DNA from: Falciphora oryzae
Lineage: Eukaryota; Ascomycota; Sordariomycetes; Magnaporthales; Magnaporthaceae
Reading direction: 5' to 3'
Assembly: GCA_000733355.1 (NCBI GenBank)
Contig: JNVV01000032.1
Span: 329,134-393,133, forward strand
DNA length: 64,000 nt
Part shown: in pieces, positions 54,113 to 64,000 of the stretch
Position numbering within the stretch: position 1 is the first letter of the stretch
Layout: each line of letters opens with the position of its first letter
Position numbers and translations under genes: made by a program
The notes under the pieces: model-generated
The model's database searches: none
The model's input: only the letters and a program-made list of their open reading frames with translations
Told to the model about the DNA's origin: nothing

Positions 54113-56503
54113 TTATGTCATGCTATTGTCACGTTTCGCCTCCAACTCAAGCAGGACTCCCGGACTCAAATTTGAACCCATACGTGGCGGCATCAGAGAA
54201 TCGGGGACGAAAGGGCCATAACCATTCTCACCCCACGGTATGCCCATAATCTCGGCGAGCTGCTTGGCCGCGTCGGCGTCGAGGGTTGCCGTATTCCCCA
54301 TGAGGCTCTGGGCCACGTACATTGGATAGTACGATGAGCATGCCAGAAGCTCGCCGATGGCCTAAGGGTCATTGCAGAGATTTAGCTCATAGTTGTGTGG
54401 GGAGCCCAACAAGATCCGGACGTTAGGTTTCGTTGCCCCTGGCACACTCACCTTGCCTGTGCGGCCTGAAGCAACAGTCAGGGGCCACAGCGATGGGTTC
54501 ACCGGCATGGCCGAGGCCAAAGCCGCTCCCACGGCGTCCTTGGCCACCTTTTCGATCTTGGAGACGCCGTCGAGCATTCTCTGAAGATCGCAGCCCCTCT
54601 CGTGAACCAGCTTTTCGAGGAAGCTGACAAACGATGCAAGCAGCGGCAGGTCTTCCTTTGACTCCGGGTGCGTGGGGTCCTTGGTCAGGATGGACAGGAG
54701 AGCCACGCTGGCGGAAACGGGGTAGCACAACGCTGTCCTACCGGTTTGTCAGTGGCTGCTATCCAAGGAAGTTGCACACCTGCACACTTACCAGAGGCTT
54801 GTGAATGACCGGGTAGGAAACCCGGGCAGTGAGCGCAGTATCGCCCTAGACGCTTGTCGAGCGGTGCGTCTGTGACCAGCGGCCCTGTCATTGGCTCTGT
54901 CCACGGGCCGCCCCGCTTGGACAGACTCTGTCGCAACAAGACGCGCAAAAGCCCAGCAGACCATAGACCTGCAATTTAAATATGCCAGGTTCAACACCAA
55001 CAGGGGCAAATCGTCGGCGCCGCTGCTATAGTCGGCAGGTCCTGGCGGTTCTTCTCGGTCTAGGGTGACTTTAAAAGGGGTTTGAAGTGCCCAAGAATCG
55101 AGCTCGAGCTCCAGGGAAGTAAGATCTGTCTCCTTTGGGTCGACCAGGTGTGCACCAACACGCGACTGGATGCGGGCAAGCTCCGCTCTGAGCCCAAAGA
55201 TGATATCCTGGTGGCCGCCAACAAACCTTGGTGGAGTGACAGTAATGCCATCGAGGTTTGCACGCGCAGGCGGCAGGCCAGAGCTGACGCTCAAATCCAC
55301 ATCCAAGATTACGGTAGCCCACAACAGCCGGTCCCGACTTTCTTCCTCGGCCGGGGAAAATGTACCGCGGCCGGTCGCCTTGGTGTCAAGACCGATGGCA
55401 TGTTGCATTCTAGTCGCAATCGACAGCAGCATGGCAGTCGTCTGCTTGTCCGCCGACAGCCGCATGAACATCGCCATCGCCATTACGGCCTGCGCTGCGC
55501 CAAGACTCCCGCCCTGGAGGAGAAGTTCCGGGAGGGCGGCATATGCGCCCCTGAAGAAGGCCCATGAGTGCGCTGCCACCGCAGGCGAGGCATCGAGCGC
55601 CCTCTTGGACTGGACAGCGGCGGCCAGGACGGTGTGCAGAAGGCCCCGCCACCAGGCGTCCTGCACCTCCAGCGCGCGCGGCTGTCTGGCGCGATCGAGG
55701 AACCACGATCGCCGCAGGAACGGGAGTTCGGCGCAGACGTTGTCGAGGGCGTGCTCGGCCAGCCACAGGTCTGCGGCCTGGATGGCGACGCCGCCCGGAA
55801 GAACGATCCCGCCCAGGCTCTGGTGGGGGGTGTGCGCCGCCGCCGACTCCCGCTCTAGAGCTCCGGGCTCAGACGGCAAGCGGGGAGACGGGTCCGACGG
55901 GGATGGTGGCGATCCACCATCCGAGTCCGCGGGGGCCGGCAGCGACGGCGCACGACTGGGGGACGCTGCCGCCCCGCCTGAAGCCCCCTGCTGAAGCATA
56001 AACTCTAGCTTGGCCAGGCGGTCTTCCAGCGCCTCGATTCGCTGCTTGCTTTGGATGCAAACCACCAGAACGCATTGTCAGCCATGGGTCAATCCCAAGA
56101 ATGCGCGGAATTGGAGCTGGCGACGTTGGAATCACCTCTTTCCAGGCCCGCGTCTTTTCAAAGTCGTGGGGTAGACGCAGCCGTGGCCGCGGTCGGCGCA
56201 GGCCGAGCATGTGGGCGTCTGGCCGTCGCATCGCACTTTGCCTGCCCGGCATCCCGCGCAGGCCTGGCTCCATCGTTGGGTTAAAATCGCTATTCTCTGG
56301 ACCGAGCCAACCGGCCACTTAGATGGGTTGACGGATGGGCTTACCTGTGGCACGCGTGGTCCTCCTGGTGTTCTCCTACAGGCAGTAGTCCTCTCCTGGG
56401 CAGCCCCAGATCGGGTAATGCGCATAGAGTGCTGGTGATTCGACATTGGCGGAGTCAAATGATGTTTCAGAGGTTTGTAAGTCAAGTTATCAACCACCGC
56501 CAT
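54113..56503 (-). CDS. Zn2Cys6 fungal transcription factor
   Basis: Exons 56503-56136, 56048-54792, 54737-54452 and 54361-54113 give about 719 aa. A further stopless 81-bp intron (GTAAGC...GCCAG) may sit in exon 1, giving about 692 aa. The binuclear cluster is CAGCRAGKVRCDGQTPTCSA then CADRGHGC (spacing C2C6C5C2C6C), followed by basic TTLKRRGPGK. After the junction, SKQRIEALEDRLAKLEFML is a classic dimerisation coiled coil. The middle homology region includes ALDASPAVAAHSWAFFRGAY and DRLLWATVILDVDLSVSSGL, the typical fungal TF heme/drug-type domain. The start codon is ambiguous (56503 or 56446). It is transcribed divergently from the NmrA-like gene 457 bp away and may control it. Confidence 0.82.
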
Positions 56504-56960
56504 CCATCGACAGATCTATGCCAGTTCTCTCGGGGGCAGATTGAGCCCGGCTGCCCCGGAATCAATCTGCCTCCGGACCATGTGCTGCTTACTGACCAGG
56601 CGTGCTGACAATCGCGCAGTCAGTCACAGCACGCCCACGCAGCACACCGACTTGGCGGCGGGGAACACTGGGCCTTGCCAAGAATCAGTCCTAGCCACCC
56701 CCCTGGCCCGGTAGCAATTTGCATCCGGTCGAACTCCACGCTGACCAAAGGGAAACGACGAGAGCTGCACTCCATCATTGTGGTAGCCCATCATGACTAG
56801 CAAAGGCCTGTATAAAGTCCCCAGCATGCCTCATTCCAAGCCGAAACAAACTACCTCCCTCAGCACCAGCCTGATCCCCAAGACACATCCTTGCAAGATT
56901 CACTGACAACCCAACACATCTAACTCCCTTTACCCCATCTAATTACACCTTCTGCCCATC
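56504..56960. promoter_or_regulatory. divergent promoter, Zn2Cys6 TF / NmrA-like gene
   Basis: 457 bp between head-to-head ATGs. A TATAAA sits at about 56813, some 150 bp before the NmrA-like start, followed by CT-rich leader sequence. CGG-type half-sites that the TF could bind are present, but no spaced pair was defined. Confidence 0.5.
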
Positions 56961-58171
56961 ATGGTTGTTGTTGCTGTCGCTGGCGGCACTGGCAACGTGG
57001 GCCGCGCCCTCATCGACGCCATCGTGGCCACTGGCAAGCACGAAATCAAGGTCCTCTCCCGCAAGGTATGTCTATGCCCCCCATTTCCAATGTCTTTTAG
57101 GTCACGTCACTAACGTCCCCGACATCAGGTCGACCCTGCACTCGCCGCAGAGATCGGGGCATCTATCCTGGCAGTTGACTACTCCGATGTCAACGCGTTG
57201 GCCAAGGTTCTGGAGGACAACGACGTCCATACCGTCGTATCAGGCATCGCTATGCATAGCGAATCGACCAACGGCACGGCCCCGGGCGAGATCGAGCTCA
57301 TCCGCGCTGCGGACCAGTCCAGCACCACCAAGAGAATCATCTCCAGCAACTGGGGCACTCCTGTCGATGATAGGCAAGTTAACCCCTTTTTATCAGACTT
57401 CCCCAAGAACTTTATTCTCCGTTAATGGAGTAAACTCCCTGTTAACGACCTCCCAGTCTCGTCGACCGCCTCAGCTCCACGCCCCACAAGATCGAGGCCG
57501 GGAAGGAGCTGCGCAAAACCAAAAACCTCGAATACACCATTTTTAACACGGGCTACTTCATGGACTATTGGGGTCTCCCTAACGTCCCTTCCTACCACGC
57601 CCGCATGCCCACGTACTTCTGGATAGATATGGCCAACAACGCCGCCGCTCTCCCGGTGTCCGGCAACGTCCCCGCCGTGTTTACTCACACCAACGACGTT
57701 GCTCGCTTCGTCGCCGCCAGCCTGGACCTCCCCAAGTGGGAGCCCGAGATGAACGTGTATGGCGACCGACTCACTTGGAACGAATTCCTCCGTCTGGCCG
57801 AGGACGCCAAGGGTAAGCATTAGATCTCAACCTACGGCCTCTCCCTACAGCTACCCGAGCCGTTCTTTCTTCGTGAGTTTCTGCCATATTTTTGCTGACG
57901 TACGACAACGGTCCTATTAGGAACCAAGTTCAACGTGGTCTACGACAGCGTGGAGAAGCTCAAGGCTGGTCAGACCACGGAGCTGCCCGCCCAGGTTCCG
58001 CTGTACAAGTTCTTCCCCAAGGAGGCCATGCACGCCATGGCCGCCACCATTGGCCTGTGGTTCGAGCAGGGCGTCTTCGATCTGAAGCCCGCCAAGTTCC
58101 TCAATGATGAATTCCCCGAGATCAAGCCGATGACGGTGAAGGAGATGCTAGATAAGGCCTGGAGGAAGTAG
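56961..58171 (+). CDS. NmrA-like / isoflavone-reductase-like NAD(P)-binding protein
   Basis: Four exons, 56961-57065, 57129-57373, 57457-57812 and 57921-58171, give 318 aa. The N-terminal nucleotide motif AVAGGTGNVGRALIDAI (about 5-21) is GxxGxxG, followed by HEIKVLSRK and, after intron 1, VDPALAAEIGASILAVDYSD. It has a NmrA-like body (HTNDVARFVAASL) and lacks a YxxxK SDR catalytic pair. Intron 2 has a GC donor (GCAAGT): only this site keeps frame with the CCCAG acceptor and gives VDDSLVDRLSS. Proteins of this family are redox sensors, co-regulators or reductases of aromatic substrates. Confidence 0.85.
57374..57456 (+). other. GC-AG intron in NmrA-like gene
   Basis: 83-bp intron with donor GATAG|GCAAGT and acceptor CTCCCAG. 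The nearest GT (GTTAAC) would break the reading frame. Confidence 0.75.
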
Positions 58172-58522
58172 CTAGCTCCGTGAGATGGATAGCTAGTACC
58201 TTCTTGCTAGCTGGAGAGATGTGCAACTTCTCCCCGATTTCAAGAGCAATCCCCCTTAGAAAGTTTGATTAGTTTTCCTTCTACCGAATTTCCTTTGGCA
58301 CTTGAAATAATTTGAAGTTGTGTGCTTTGTTGCTAATTATCTTAAAACACAGTTTTGTGTCCCTTTATCCCGTTCATAATCTGGACAAACCTCTTTAAAG
58401 TAATCAAGGGCACTCTCCTTATAGCCATGGCTCATGTGAATGTCTTAGACAGAATATTTCTCGTATCATGCTTACAAAGCAGGCCAAGAATGAGAGAACA
58501 TTCCCTTCAAATTCACACCACC

Positions 58523-58822
58523 TGTTGGTAGGAGTATGTACTCCTGCGGGCTCGGAGATCTCCAAATAGAGTGAACAACGATCCTTCATATCAGAGGATC
58601 GTTCTATTATTGTGCACGAAGAAGAAAGGAATCTATCTGCCAGAAAGGGAGTAATAGGGAGGCTATATATACATGTTCTGGATCGGTCAAAGGCCGTTCC
58701 CCTGCTCCCCAACCTCGCTGGTTCACCGACCCTCAGATCCCGTGATTAGAGATCACGGGACCGGAGGATCCAGGCCTCTCTGTGCCTTACCGATTGCCTG
58801 CGCCGGTTAACGCAATCCAACA
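58523..58822 (-). repeat. solo LTR, family A copy 3 (TSD CCACC)
   Basis: 300 bp, TGTTGGTAGGAG...AATCCAACA in window orientation, flanked by perfect CCACC direct repeats (58518-58522 and 58823-58827). It contains the palindrome around GATCCCGTGAT/ATCACGGGAC (58736-58760) also seen in copy 1. Confidence 0.9.
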
Positions 58823-59097
58823 CCACCCACCCACTTCCGTTTGTATAAAGCCTAAAATTTCCAAGCAACAAACACTAGAGAGGCTGCTTTAGAAAGACTT
58901 TCAACCAACTATATGGCTATGATTAACAGAACGGACTTCCTATCATATCATCTTTGCCTAGCTAGGTTATACGATAAGAAGTTTAAGGCGTATCTCTAGC
59001 AGCTAGCGATGGGAAGATAGGCCGTCATATGATACGTCGACAAAATATGTAAAACGCAGCAAGTGTGGAAGCAACGCTAACCCTTTCATTATTGGGT

Positions 59098-59366
59098 TGT
59101 TGGATTGCACTGGCCGGTGTAGGCAATCGGTAGAGCTCAGAGAGGGCCGGATCCGAGGGCCCGCAGGCCCGCGGGGCTGGGAGCAGGGGAACGGTCCTTT
59201 TGTAATCTGTATCGTGTATATATAGCCTTCCTCCTGCTGCCTCTCTGGCAGATAGATCCTTTGCGTCTTCATGGACAATATAGAATGATTCCTCTGATAT
59301 AAGGGATCATTGTTCACGCTGTTTTGGAGATCTCCGAGCCCACAGGAGTACATACTCCTACCAACA
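59098..59366 (+). repeat. solo LTR, family A copy 4
   Basis: 269 bp, TGTTGGATTGC...CCTACCAACA, opposite in orientation to copy 3 and 275 bp from it. It lacks the GATC palindrome. No perfect target duplication (TGGGT left, GGTTT right), suggesting mutation or inter-element recombination. Confidence 0.85.
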
Positions 59367-60729
59367 GGTTTGATACTTCGTGCACCTTGACACAACAAGA
59401 GGCGTATTGCATAGCAAAACCAAACCGGAGCTACGTTTAAGACGTTAGGGATGATTAGATAGAGTTCCCAGTGGCAATAACCACAATCCAAACAATAATC
59501 TTAGAGAATAATATTCAAGCAGGTCAGCCGTCTTCCCTCCGTTGTCAATGATCCTCCCTGCCCCGTGGTGGTGACAGTCCCGTTCTCCTAGCCTGTCAGT
59601 CTCCGGTCTTTCATCTACACTCTTACCTCTCCCCTGGCCACAGCGTGACGTGGTTGTCAAACTAGGACAAGGGCATCACACCAGATATCGAATCATCGAA
59701 GAGGTTCGGCCGCGCGAATAATGCGAGCAGAGACCGAGCTGGCCAATCACCAACTATGCCTTATTCGGGTGCCTGAAAGTGGCCTGAAGGATTGGACTCC
59801 AATTGTGGATGGACCCCAAAGGATGAAAACCCTTGGAGGGATACACCAATCCAATGAGGCCATCTACAGGTTTGGGTAGTTCAGGATCCTGTTATGCACA
59901 TAACTCCAACTCAAACATGGATTGGTCCAATCTATCGTACTACCCTAGGGTCCTGCAATCGAGGTATTGCCGTGACCGACGTGCTTACGGGTGTAGTACG
60001 GCCGAACAGGCCCCGGCTCGGAGGTGACCTGAGAGTGTGACGATCCTTTTGGTTGTCCAGGTATGACATGCGATTGACGGCCTAAATAGGGACCTATGTC
60101 GAACAAGAGGAGCCTGCTTCTACTAGTCAAGTGCAAGATGCGGGTGTTTATTTGGCAAACAAGATGAAAGGCGTCGGAATTAGGGGGCGCAGGATTGAGT
60201 TTCATGTGCCAACAAGCCACAAGGCGGAGGCTGGGTTTTCAGCAGGCAAAAAATAAGCACTTGGGCACGGCACATGCTGCCAGCCGAGAATCCGTGCCGG
60301 CTTAGACGCTCGACGATTGGCTTTGAATTCGGCAAGCTTTCAATGCGGCCAATTGACGGCGTCGAAAAATAGAGTCCCGCTCCGTCCGCCGCTCCGTCCG
60401 CTTCCAGCCGAAGGATCAGGAAGCGCAGCTCCGTGCCGCGTGGAGCGAATTATAGACGGTGGTACCTTGTAAGAACGAGGCCTCAATGTGGCCAAGCAAC
60501 AAGGCAGAAGCTATGTTAATCGCACAGGACAAGGAGATCTAGATAGAAGATCTCCAAGTCGCAAAAATGAGGCATAAAAGGCAGGCCTCGCCTCTCAAGT
60601 TTACCACAAAATATCATCCAGCCCGCCAAGCACCACACCAAGAACCAGATCAGCGAAAACCTCAGCGCCCATCACACTCATTCATCCCTAACACACACCT
60701 TGCAATCTCCTTCGTTCCTCTCCTGCGAA

Positions 60730-61563
60730 ATGCGCTCCATCTCCACTGCCGCCGCAGCCCTCATCGGCGCCGCCACTCTCGCGGCCGCCAACCCGGCCAT
60801 TGTGCAAGAGCGCGACTTCCCCAAGCTCCCGGAGCGCGACGCCAACGAGCTTTACAAGCGCGATGTCCTGAAACCCCTTCCTGACAGCGCCAGCGACCTC
60901 GAGCACAAGTTCCAGCCATACACGGACTTTGACAAGGACGGCTGCTACTACACGGCCGCCGTCGGTGCCGACGGCAAGAAGAACGGTGGCCTGAACGCCG
61001 GCCAGGGCGTGCCGCCCAACTGCCTCAGGGCCGGGTGCCGCGACAACAACCGCTTGGAGAATAACAACCTGTACAGCCGCAGCCGGTGCAACAACGGCTG
61101 GTGCGCGATTATGTACGAATATTACTTTGAAAAGGACCAGATTGTGTGTGGAATCTTTGGCGTCGCCGCGCACAAGCACGACTGGGAGAACGTCGTCGTC
61201 TTCGTTAAGGACGGCCAGGTTAAGCGCGTCGCGCCCAGCTGCCACGGCGGCTACGACAAGGCCACCAACTCGCCGCCCCTCAAGGATGGGCGCCCCAAGG
61301 TGGTGTACCACAAGGACGGCGGCAAGACGCACTGCTGGCGCATCGCAAACGACAAGGACGACGCCATCGAGAACTACACGGGCCAGTGGTTCCTCGGCCA
61401 GCTCGTCGGGTGGAACAACTGGCCCAACGTGGGCCTTCGCAATACGGCTATGGAGAACTTTGGCGGCCCGCGCGCCAAGCTCCCCGACGAGTTCTTCGCG
61501 GACAACCTGAGGAAGGCTATGGATAGCAGCATCACCGGCTTCGACCCCACTGTTGATGGCTGA
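60730..61563 (+). CDS. NLP (NPP1-type, necrosis-inducing-like) secreted protein
   Basis: Single-exon 277-aa protein starting MRSIS, with a signal peptide about 1-20 (ALIGAATLAAANP) and a pro-like KR (about 48) before the mature domain. The NLP core has an acidic DFDKDGCYYTAA segment (Ca-binding type-II-like) and the diagnostic central heptad region AHKHDWE at about 147-153, a variant of the canonical GHRHDWE. It continues VVVFVKDGQV and ends FDPTVDG. About eight Cys in the mature part suggest a multi-disulfide subgroup. NLPs act outside the cell on plant membranes or as immune triggers, but many family members are non-toxic. A TATA-like ATAAAAG lies about 155 bp upstream. No frameshift or break was seen. 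Confidence 0.85.
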   Translation: MRSISTAAAALIGAATLAAANPAIVQERDFPKLPERDANELYKRDVLKPLPDSASDLEHKFQPYTDFDKDGCYYTAAVGADGKKNGGLNAGQGVPPNCLRAGCRDNNRLENNNLYSRSRCNNGWCAIMYEYYFEKDQIVCGIFGVAAHKHDWENVVVFVKDGQVKRVAPSCHGGYDKATNSPPLKDGRPKVVYHKDGGKTHCWRIANDKDDAIENYTGQWFLGQLVGWNNWPNVGLRNTAMENFGGPRAKLPDEFFADNLRKAMDSSITGFDPTVDG

Positions 61564-63235
61564 GGCTTCTGAGGCCGGGGACTGATAAGCGTGTAGGACC
61601 GGATACAGCGTGCTGAAGAATTATAGAGCTTTGGGTTTTGCAAAGACTTTCTAGATTTAGACGAAAAAGGCATAAAGAACGCATTTACGGGAGACTAGTT
61701 TGAGGCATACCATGCCTCCAATTTTACCCGGGTTGAGTGGGAAGCCTTCGTCCTCTGCTATGAGCCTGTTCATAGGGGTGTTTTAGAGCTCCATCCTTGA
61801 AGTGAGTGGTATATTCCCTTTTTTCACTTGTCAGGTCAGTCTTCGCCACTCGCCGTCTGCCGTAGGCCTCTTATCTCCCTACGTTAGCAATAGATACCTC
61901 ATATTGGGGGTTCGGATTAGAAGCGTTTCTTGCGCTCAGACTAGACACGGAGCGCAGAAATTTCACGTGTACCTTCAGTTCTTCGGGCGTGTGATTGGAT
62001 GGACTCTGTGTTACAAATTAAATAAAACTAAACTCCAAAATCGTTCTCTTTCCCGAACTCTGAGACCCTCGAGCACGCAAGAAATGTTGGACGCCAAGTT
62101 TCCCTGATGATGCGCATGTGTATCTCAGTCTTCTCTCCCCGGCAGGCACTGGTGAGGGCGGGAACGCACGATTCCAGCGAAAATGGACTTTGAACGCGGC
62201 CGAGGTTGGTTCTCCGCAGAATGTGTCTGTTCTTTGCATTGACCTCGGACAACCATAAATTTTTACGCTTTTTGTTTGGAGATAATGCTGGAATTTTGCA
62301 TTTTGGCGCAGCCAATGTTTGCGCTGGAGCTGCTAATCTGGTGGGTGGAATCCAGATGCGGGCAATGATTGACGAGGCGTCTCAGCGTTTGGTGGTGGAT
62401 GTCCGTGGCTGACCCGTGCTGTCTACCTCCTTTGGTCCTTCCGCATTCGGCACTGTCCTCGCTCGCTTCAGGCACCGAACGGCAGGTCCTTCGGGCCACA
62501 TGTTTTTACGACACTGGGTGCCTAGCTGTGGCTGAAGCTCCTGTCTTTGTTCAAACCTTGGAGGCAGCGACATGCGTCATTGGGCACAGTGCGTCCAGGC
62601 AAGCCAGGCGCCTGGTACCTCTGCCTAATCAAACTCAGAGCTCAGCTCTCGTCCAAAGTCAACCCCGCGATCCTTTTCTCCATTGATTCCAGGAGCGAGC
62701 CGCTCTCCCCTGCCCGTGACGCCTCGCGCATCCAGGACTTCAATTCTGGCCGTCGATCATCGCGACTGCGCACTTCCCTTGCAATCTCAAGGAGCACAGG
62801 CAGCGGAGCCCGGCACCCGGGACCAAGCCTAGCGACGTCTCCATTGGGCGATTTCTTGCCGGACGCCGCTCCCCTTCAAGCCGCCTCCGTGCCGTCGGCC
62901 GAGGTCGATTTGCGCTTGCAGTTTGCAGGAGAGCGAGCGCAGCAAACACCACCGCCGGGCAGTCACGACAGTTGCCTACAGACCGGCCTCGGCCGCACGT
63001 CTTCCATTTCACGAGGCATTTCCCTCCCCGGGCATTCGTTTGCGGCTTTTATTGTCTCCACTTTGTGCCCCTCTCGCTCGCCACTGTTACGACCCTGTGT
63101 CTCCTCCTGCACCTTATCGCGACATTTCATATGTCGCTGTTTTGCAGCTGCACTGGCAGTTAAGCTCACAAGGGAGAGAGCACCGTGACTGAGTCGAAGA
63201 GCCGCGTCTCTCGCAATCGAGGCGCGCCATTCGCC
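61564..63235. other. intergenic region
   Basis: 1.7 kb between the NLP gene and the F-box-like gene. Overlapping open frames near 62550-63190 lack domain support. No RNA or repeat was recognised. Confidence 0.45.
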
Positions 63236-64000
63236 ATGGCCGGCGTCGGCTACATCGCCTGGGACTGCAGAGACCAGGAGGACCGCGCCACCCTTCTCTA
63301 CAAGGAAGGCGAGAAGCGCCGAAAGGTTGAGGAGGAGAACCAGAAGCTCAAGCGGCTGCTACGCGAGCATGGCATCTGCTGGTCGCCCGCTGTCGCGCAC
63401 CGTTCTGATTTCTTCGACGGTCCCTCCGACGTCAAGCTCAGTGCCCACGACCGTGCCACCCGTACTGCCACGCGCGCGCGCACTGCTGCTGCCCGCGCAG
63501 CAGACAAGGGAGCCAGGCTGCCTACAGAGATATTCCTCCGTATCATCGAGTTTGCTATGACCAGCTCCGGCCCCATCATCGACCCGCTGTCCAAGCCGCA
63601 CCAACGAAGCATCACCGTCAAGGAGGCCCGCGCGGGATCTGGCATTGCCATTGGCCTGATGGCCGTCTCGCGCGCTTTCCACGTCGAGGCAACCAAGGTC
63701 CTGTGGAGCAGAAATACGTTCACTTTCACGACTCCCGAGGCCCTGCTCGGAATGGCCGACCTGTCTCTCGAGATCCGTAGCCAAATAAAGCACATCAATC
63801 TTCGCATCATTGCTCGTTTCTACAAGGACGACAGCCATCGCCTGTCGCTGCCCAAAAGGGATCACCCCAATCTCCCCAAGGCCCTTGACCTCCCTATCAA
63901 CGAGCGGCCCAAGGGCCACAGCGGCGCCATCGGCGGTCTTCGGTCCTATGCTTGGCTCCAGGTTGTCGACTTCCTCGCCGCGCTCCTGCCCCCTTTCCAG
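63236..64000 (+). CDS. F-box-like protein, 5' part, truncated by window end
   Basis: 255 codons from ATG 63236, still open at the last base. MAGVGYIAWDCRD starts a ~45-residue Lys/Glu-rich helix (EGEKRRKVEEENQKLKRLLR). A low-complexity Ala/Arg stretch follows. LPTEIFLRIIEFAM (about 101-114) looks like an F-box entry motif; SITVKEARAGSGIAIGLMAV follows. If the F-box is real, the protein may recruit substrates to SCF ubiquitin ligases. No target or leucine-rich repeat can be seen in this part. No intron is needed up to the edge. Confidence 0.6.
   Translation, partial: MAGVGYIAWDCRDQEDRATLLYKEGEKRRKVEEENQKLKRLLREHGICWSPAVAHRSDFFDGPSDVKLSAHDRATRTATRARTAAARAADKGARLPTEIFLRIIEFAMTSSGPIIDPLSKPHQRSITVKEARAGSGIAIGLMAVSRAFHVEATKVLWSRNTFTFTTPEALLGMADLSLEIRSQIKHINLRIIARFYKDDSHRLSLPKRDHPNLPKALDLPINERPKGHSGAIGGLRSYAWLQVVDFLAALLPPFQ

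Larger units (their letters stand above)
58172..60729. other. intergenic region with two solo LTRs
   Basis: Between the NmrA-like gene and the NLP gene. It contains solo LTRs at 58523-58822 and 59098-59366. The final part, with CATAAAAGG near 60572, is the likely NLP promoter. No other gene was recognised. Confidence 0.45.

Noticed and set aside
54150..54185. T-arm-like GACTCAAATTTGAACCC as a tRNA
   Set aside because: Lies in the last exon of the Zn2Cys6 gene and no cloverleaf can be built around it.
58523..59366. The two solo LTRs as ends of one element
   Set aside because: They are in opposite orientation with 275 bp between them and no retroviral domains.
1..64000. CRISPR arrays, operons, riboswitches, bacterial promoters
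   Set aside because: The genome is fungal; no regularly spaced repeats or bacterial-type signals were seen.

Overview
The window comes from a filamentous ascomycete (Pezizomycotina, probably Sordariomycetes). The evidence is short spliceosomal introns (about 45-125 bp) with GTAAGT-type donors and CTAAC/CTGAC branch sites, GC-rich coding DNA, and families typical of these fungi: a Pth11-like receptor, a DMATS prenyltransferase, a Zn2Cys6 regulator, a GH18 chitinase, an NLP and small secreted proteins. Most genes are multi-exon; the exon ends given were read from the sequence by hand.

Layout. 1-10 kb holds conserved housekeeping genes: an RPAP1/Rba50-like RNA polymerase II assembly factor (+), an AP-1 beta adaptin (-) and a DEK-C-domain nuclear protein (-). 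10.4-14.4 kb is gene-poor, with a 435-bp perfect palindrome, a small secreted protein, a minisatellite and a small inverted repeat. 14.4-24 kb is metabolic: a Pth11-like membrane protein, a sulfotransferase-like protein with a C-terminal anchor, a GT1 glycosyltransferase, a frameshifted DMATS prenyltransferase and an SDR. 24-36.5 kb carries a solo LTR, a very large secreted subtilase-like protein with ten Ser/Thr-rich repeats, a divergent Ras-like GTPase, a PIR-like secreted protein and a Ser-rich unknown. 36.6-38.2 kb is a nest of degenerate TIR elements plus another solo LTR. 40-45 kb has a GH18 chitinase, a second small secreted protein, tRNA-His and a polytopic membrane protein. 45.2-50.6 kb is an intact, very young Ty1/copia element (identical LTRs, 5-bp target duplication) lying just upstream of a YdeI/OmdA-like gene. 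51.7-58.2 kb has an amino-acid permease, a Zn2Cys6 factor and a divergently transcribed NmrA-like gene. 58.5-59.4 kb holds two solo LTRs in opposite orientation. The window ends with an NLP-type secreted protein (60.7 kb) and the 5' part of an F-box-like gene running off the edge.

How genes may work together. The secreted products (chitinase, NLP, subtilase-like protein, PIR-like protein, two small Cys-containing proteins) suggest a plant- or substrate-associated lifestyle. The GT1/DMATS/SDR/sulfotransferase neighbourhood resembles a small secondary-metabolism locus whose prenyltransferase now looks broken. The Zn2Cys6/NmrA head-to-head pair may share a promoter. No clear novel multigene system was found; the most unusual items are the perfect palindrome, the repeat-rich subtilase, the GTPase lacking a G3 motif and the young copia element with a half-tRNA-type primer site.
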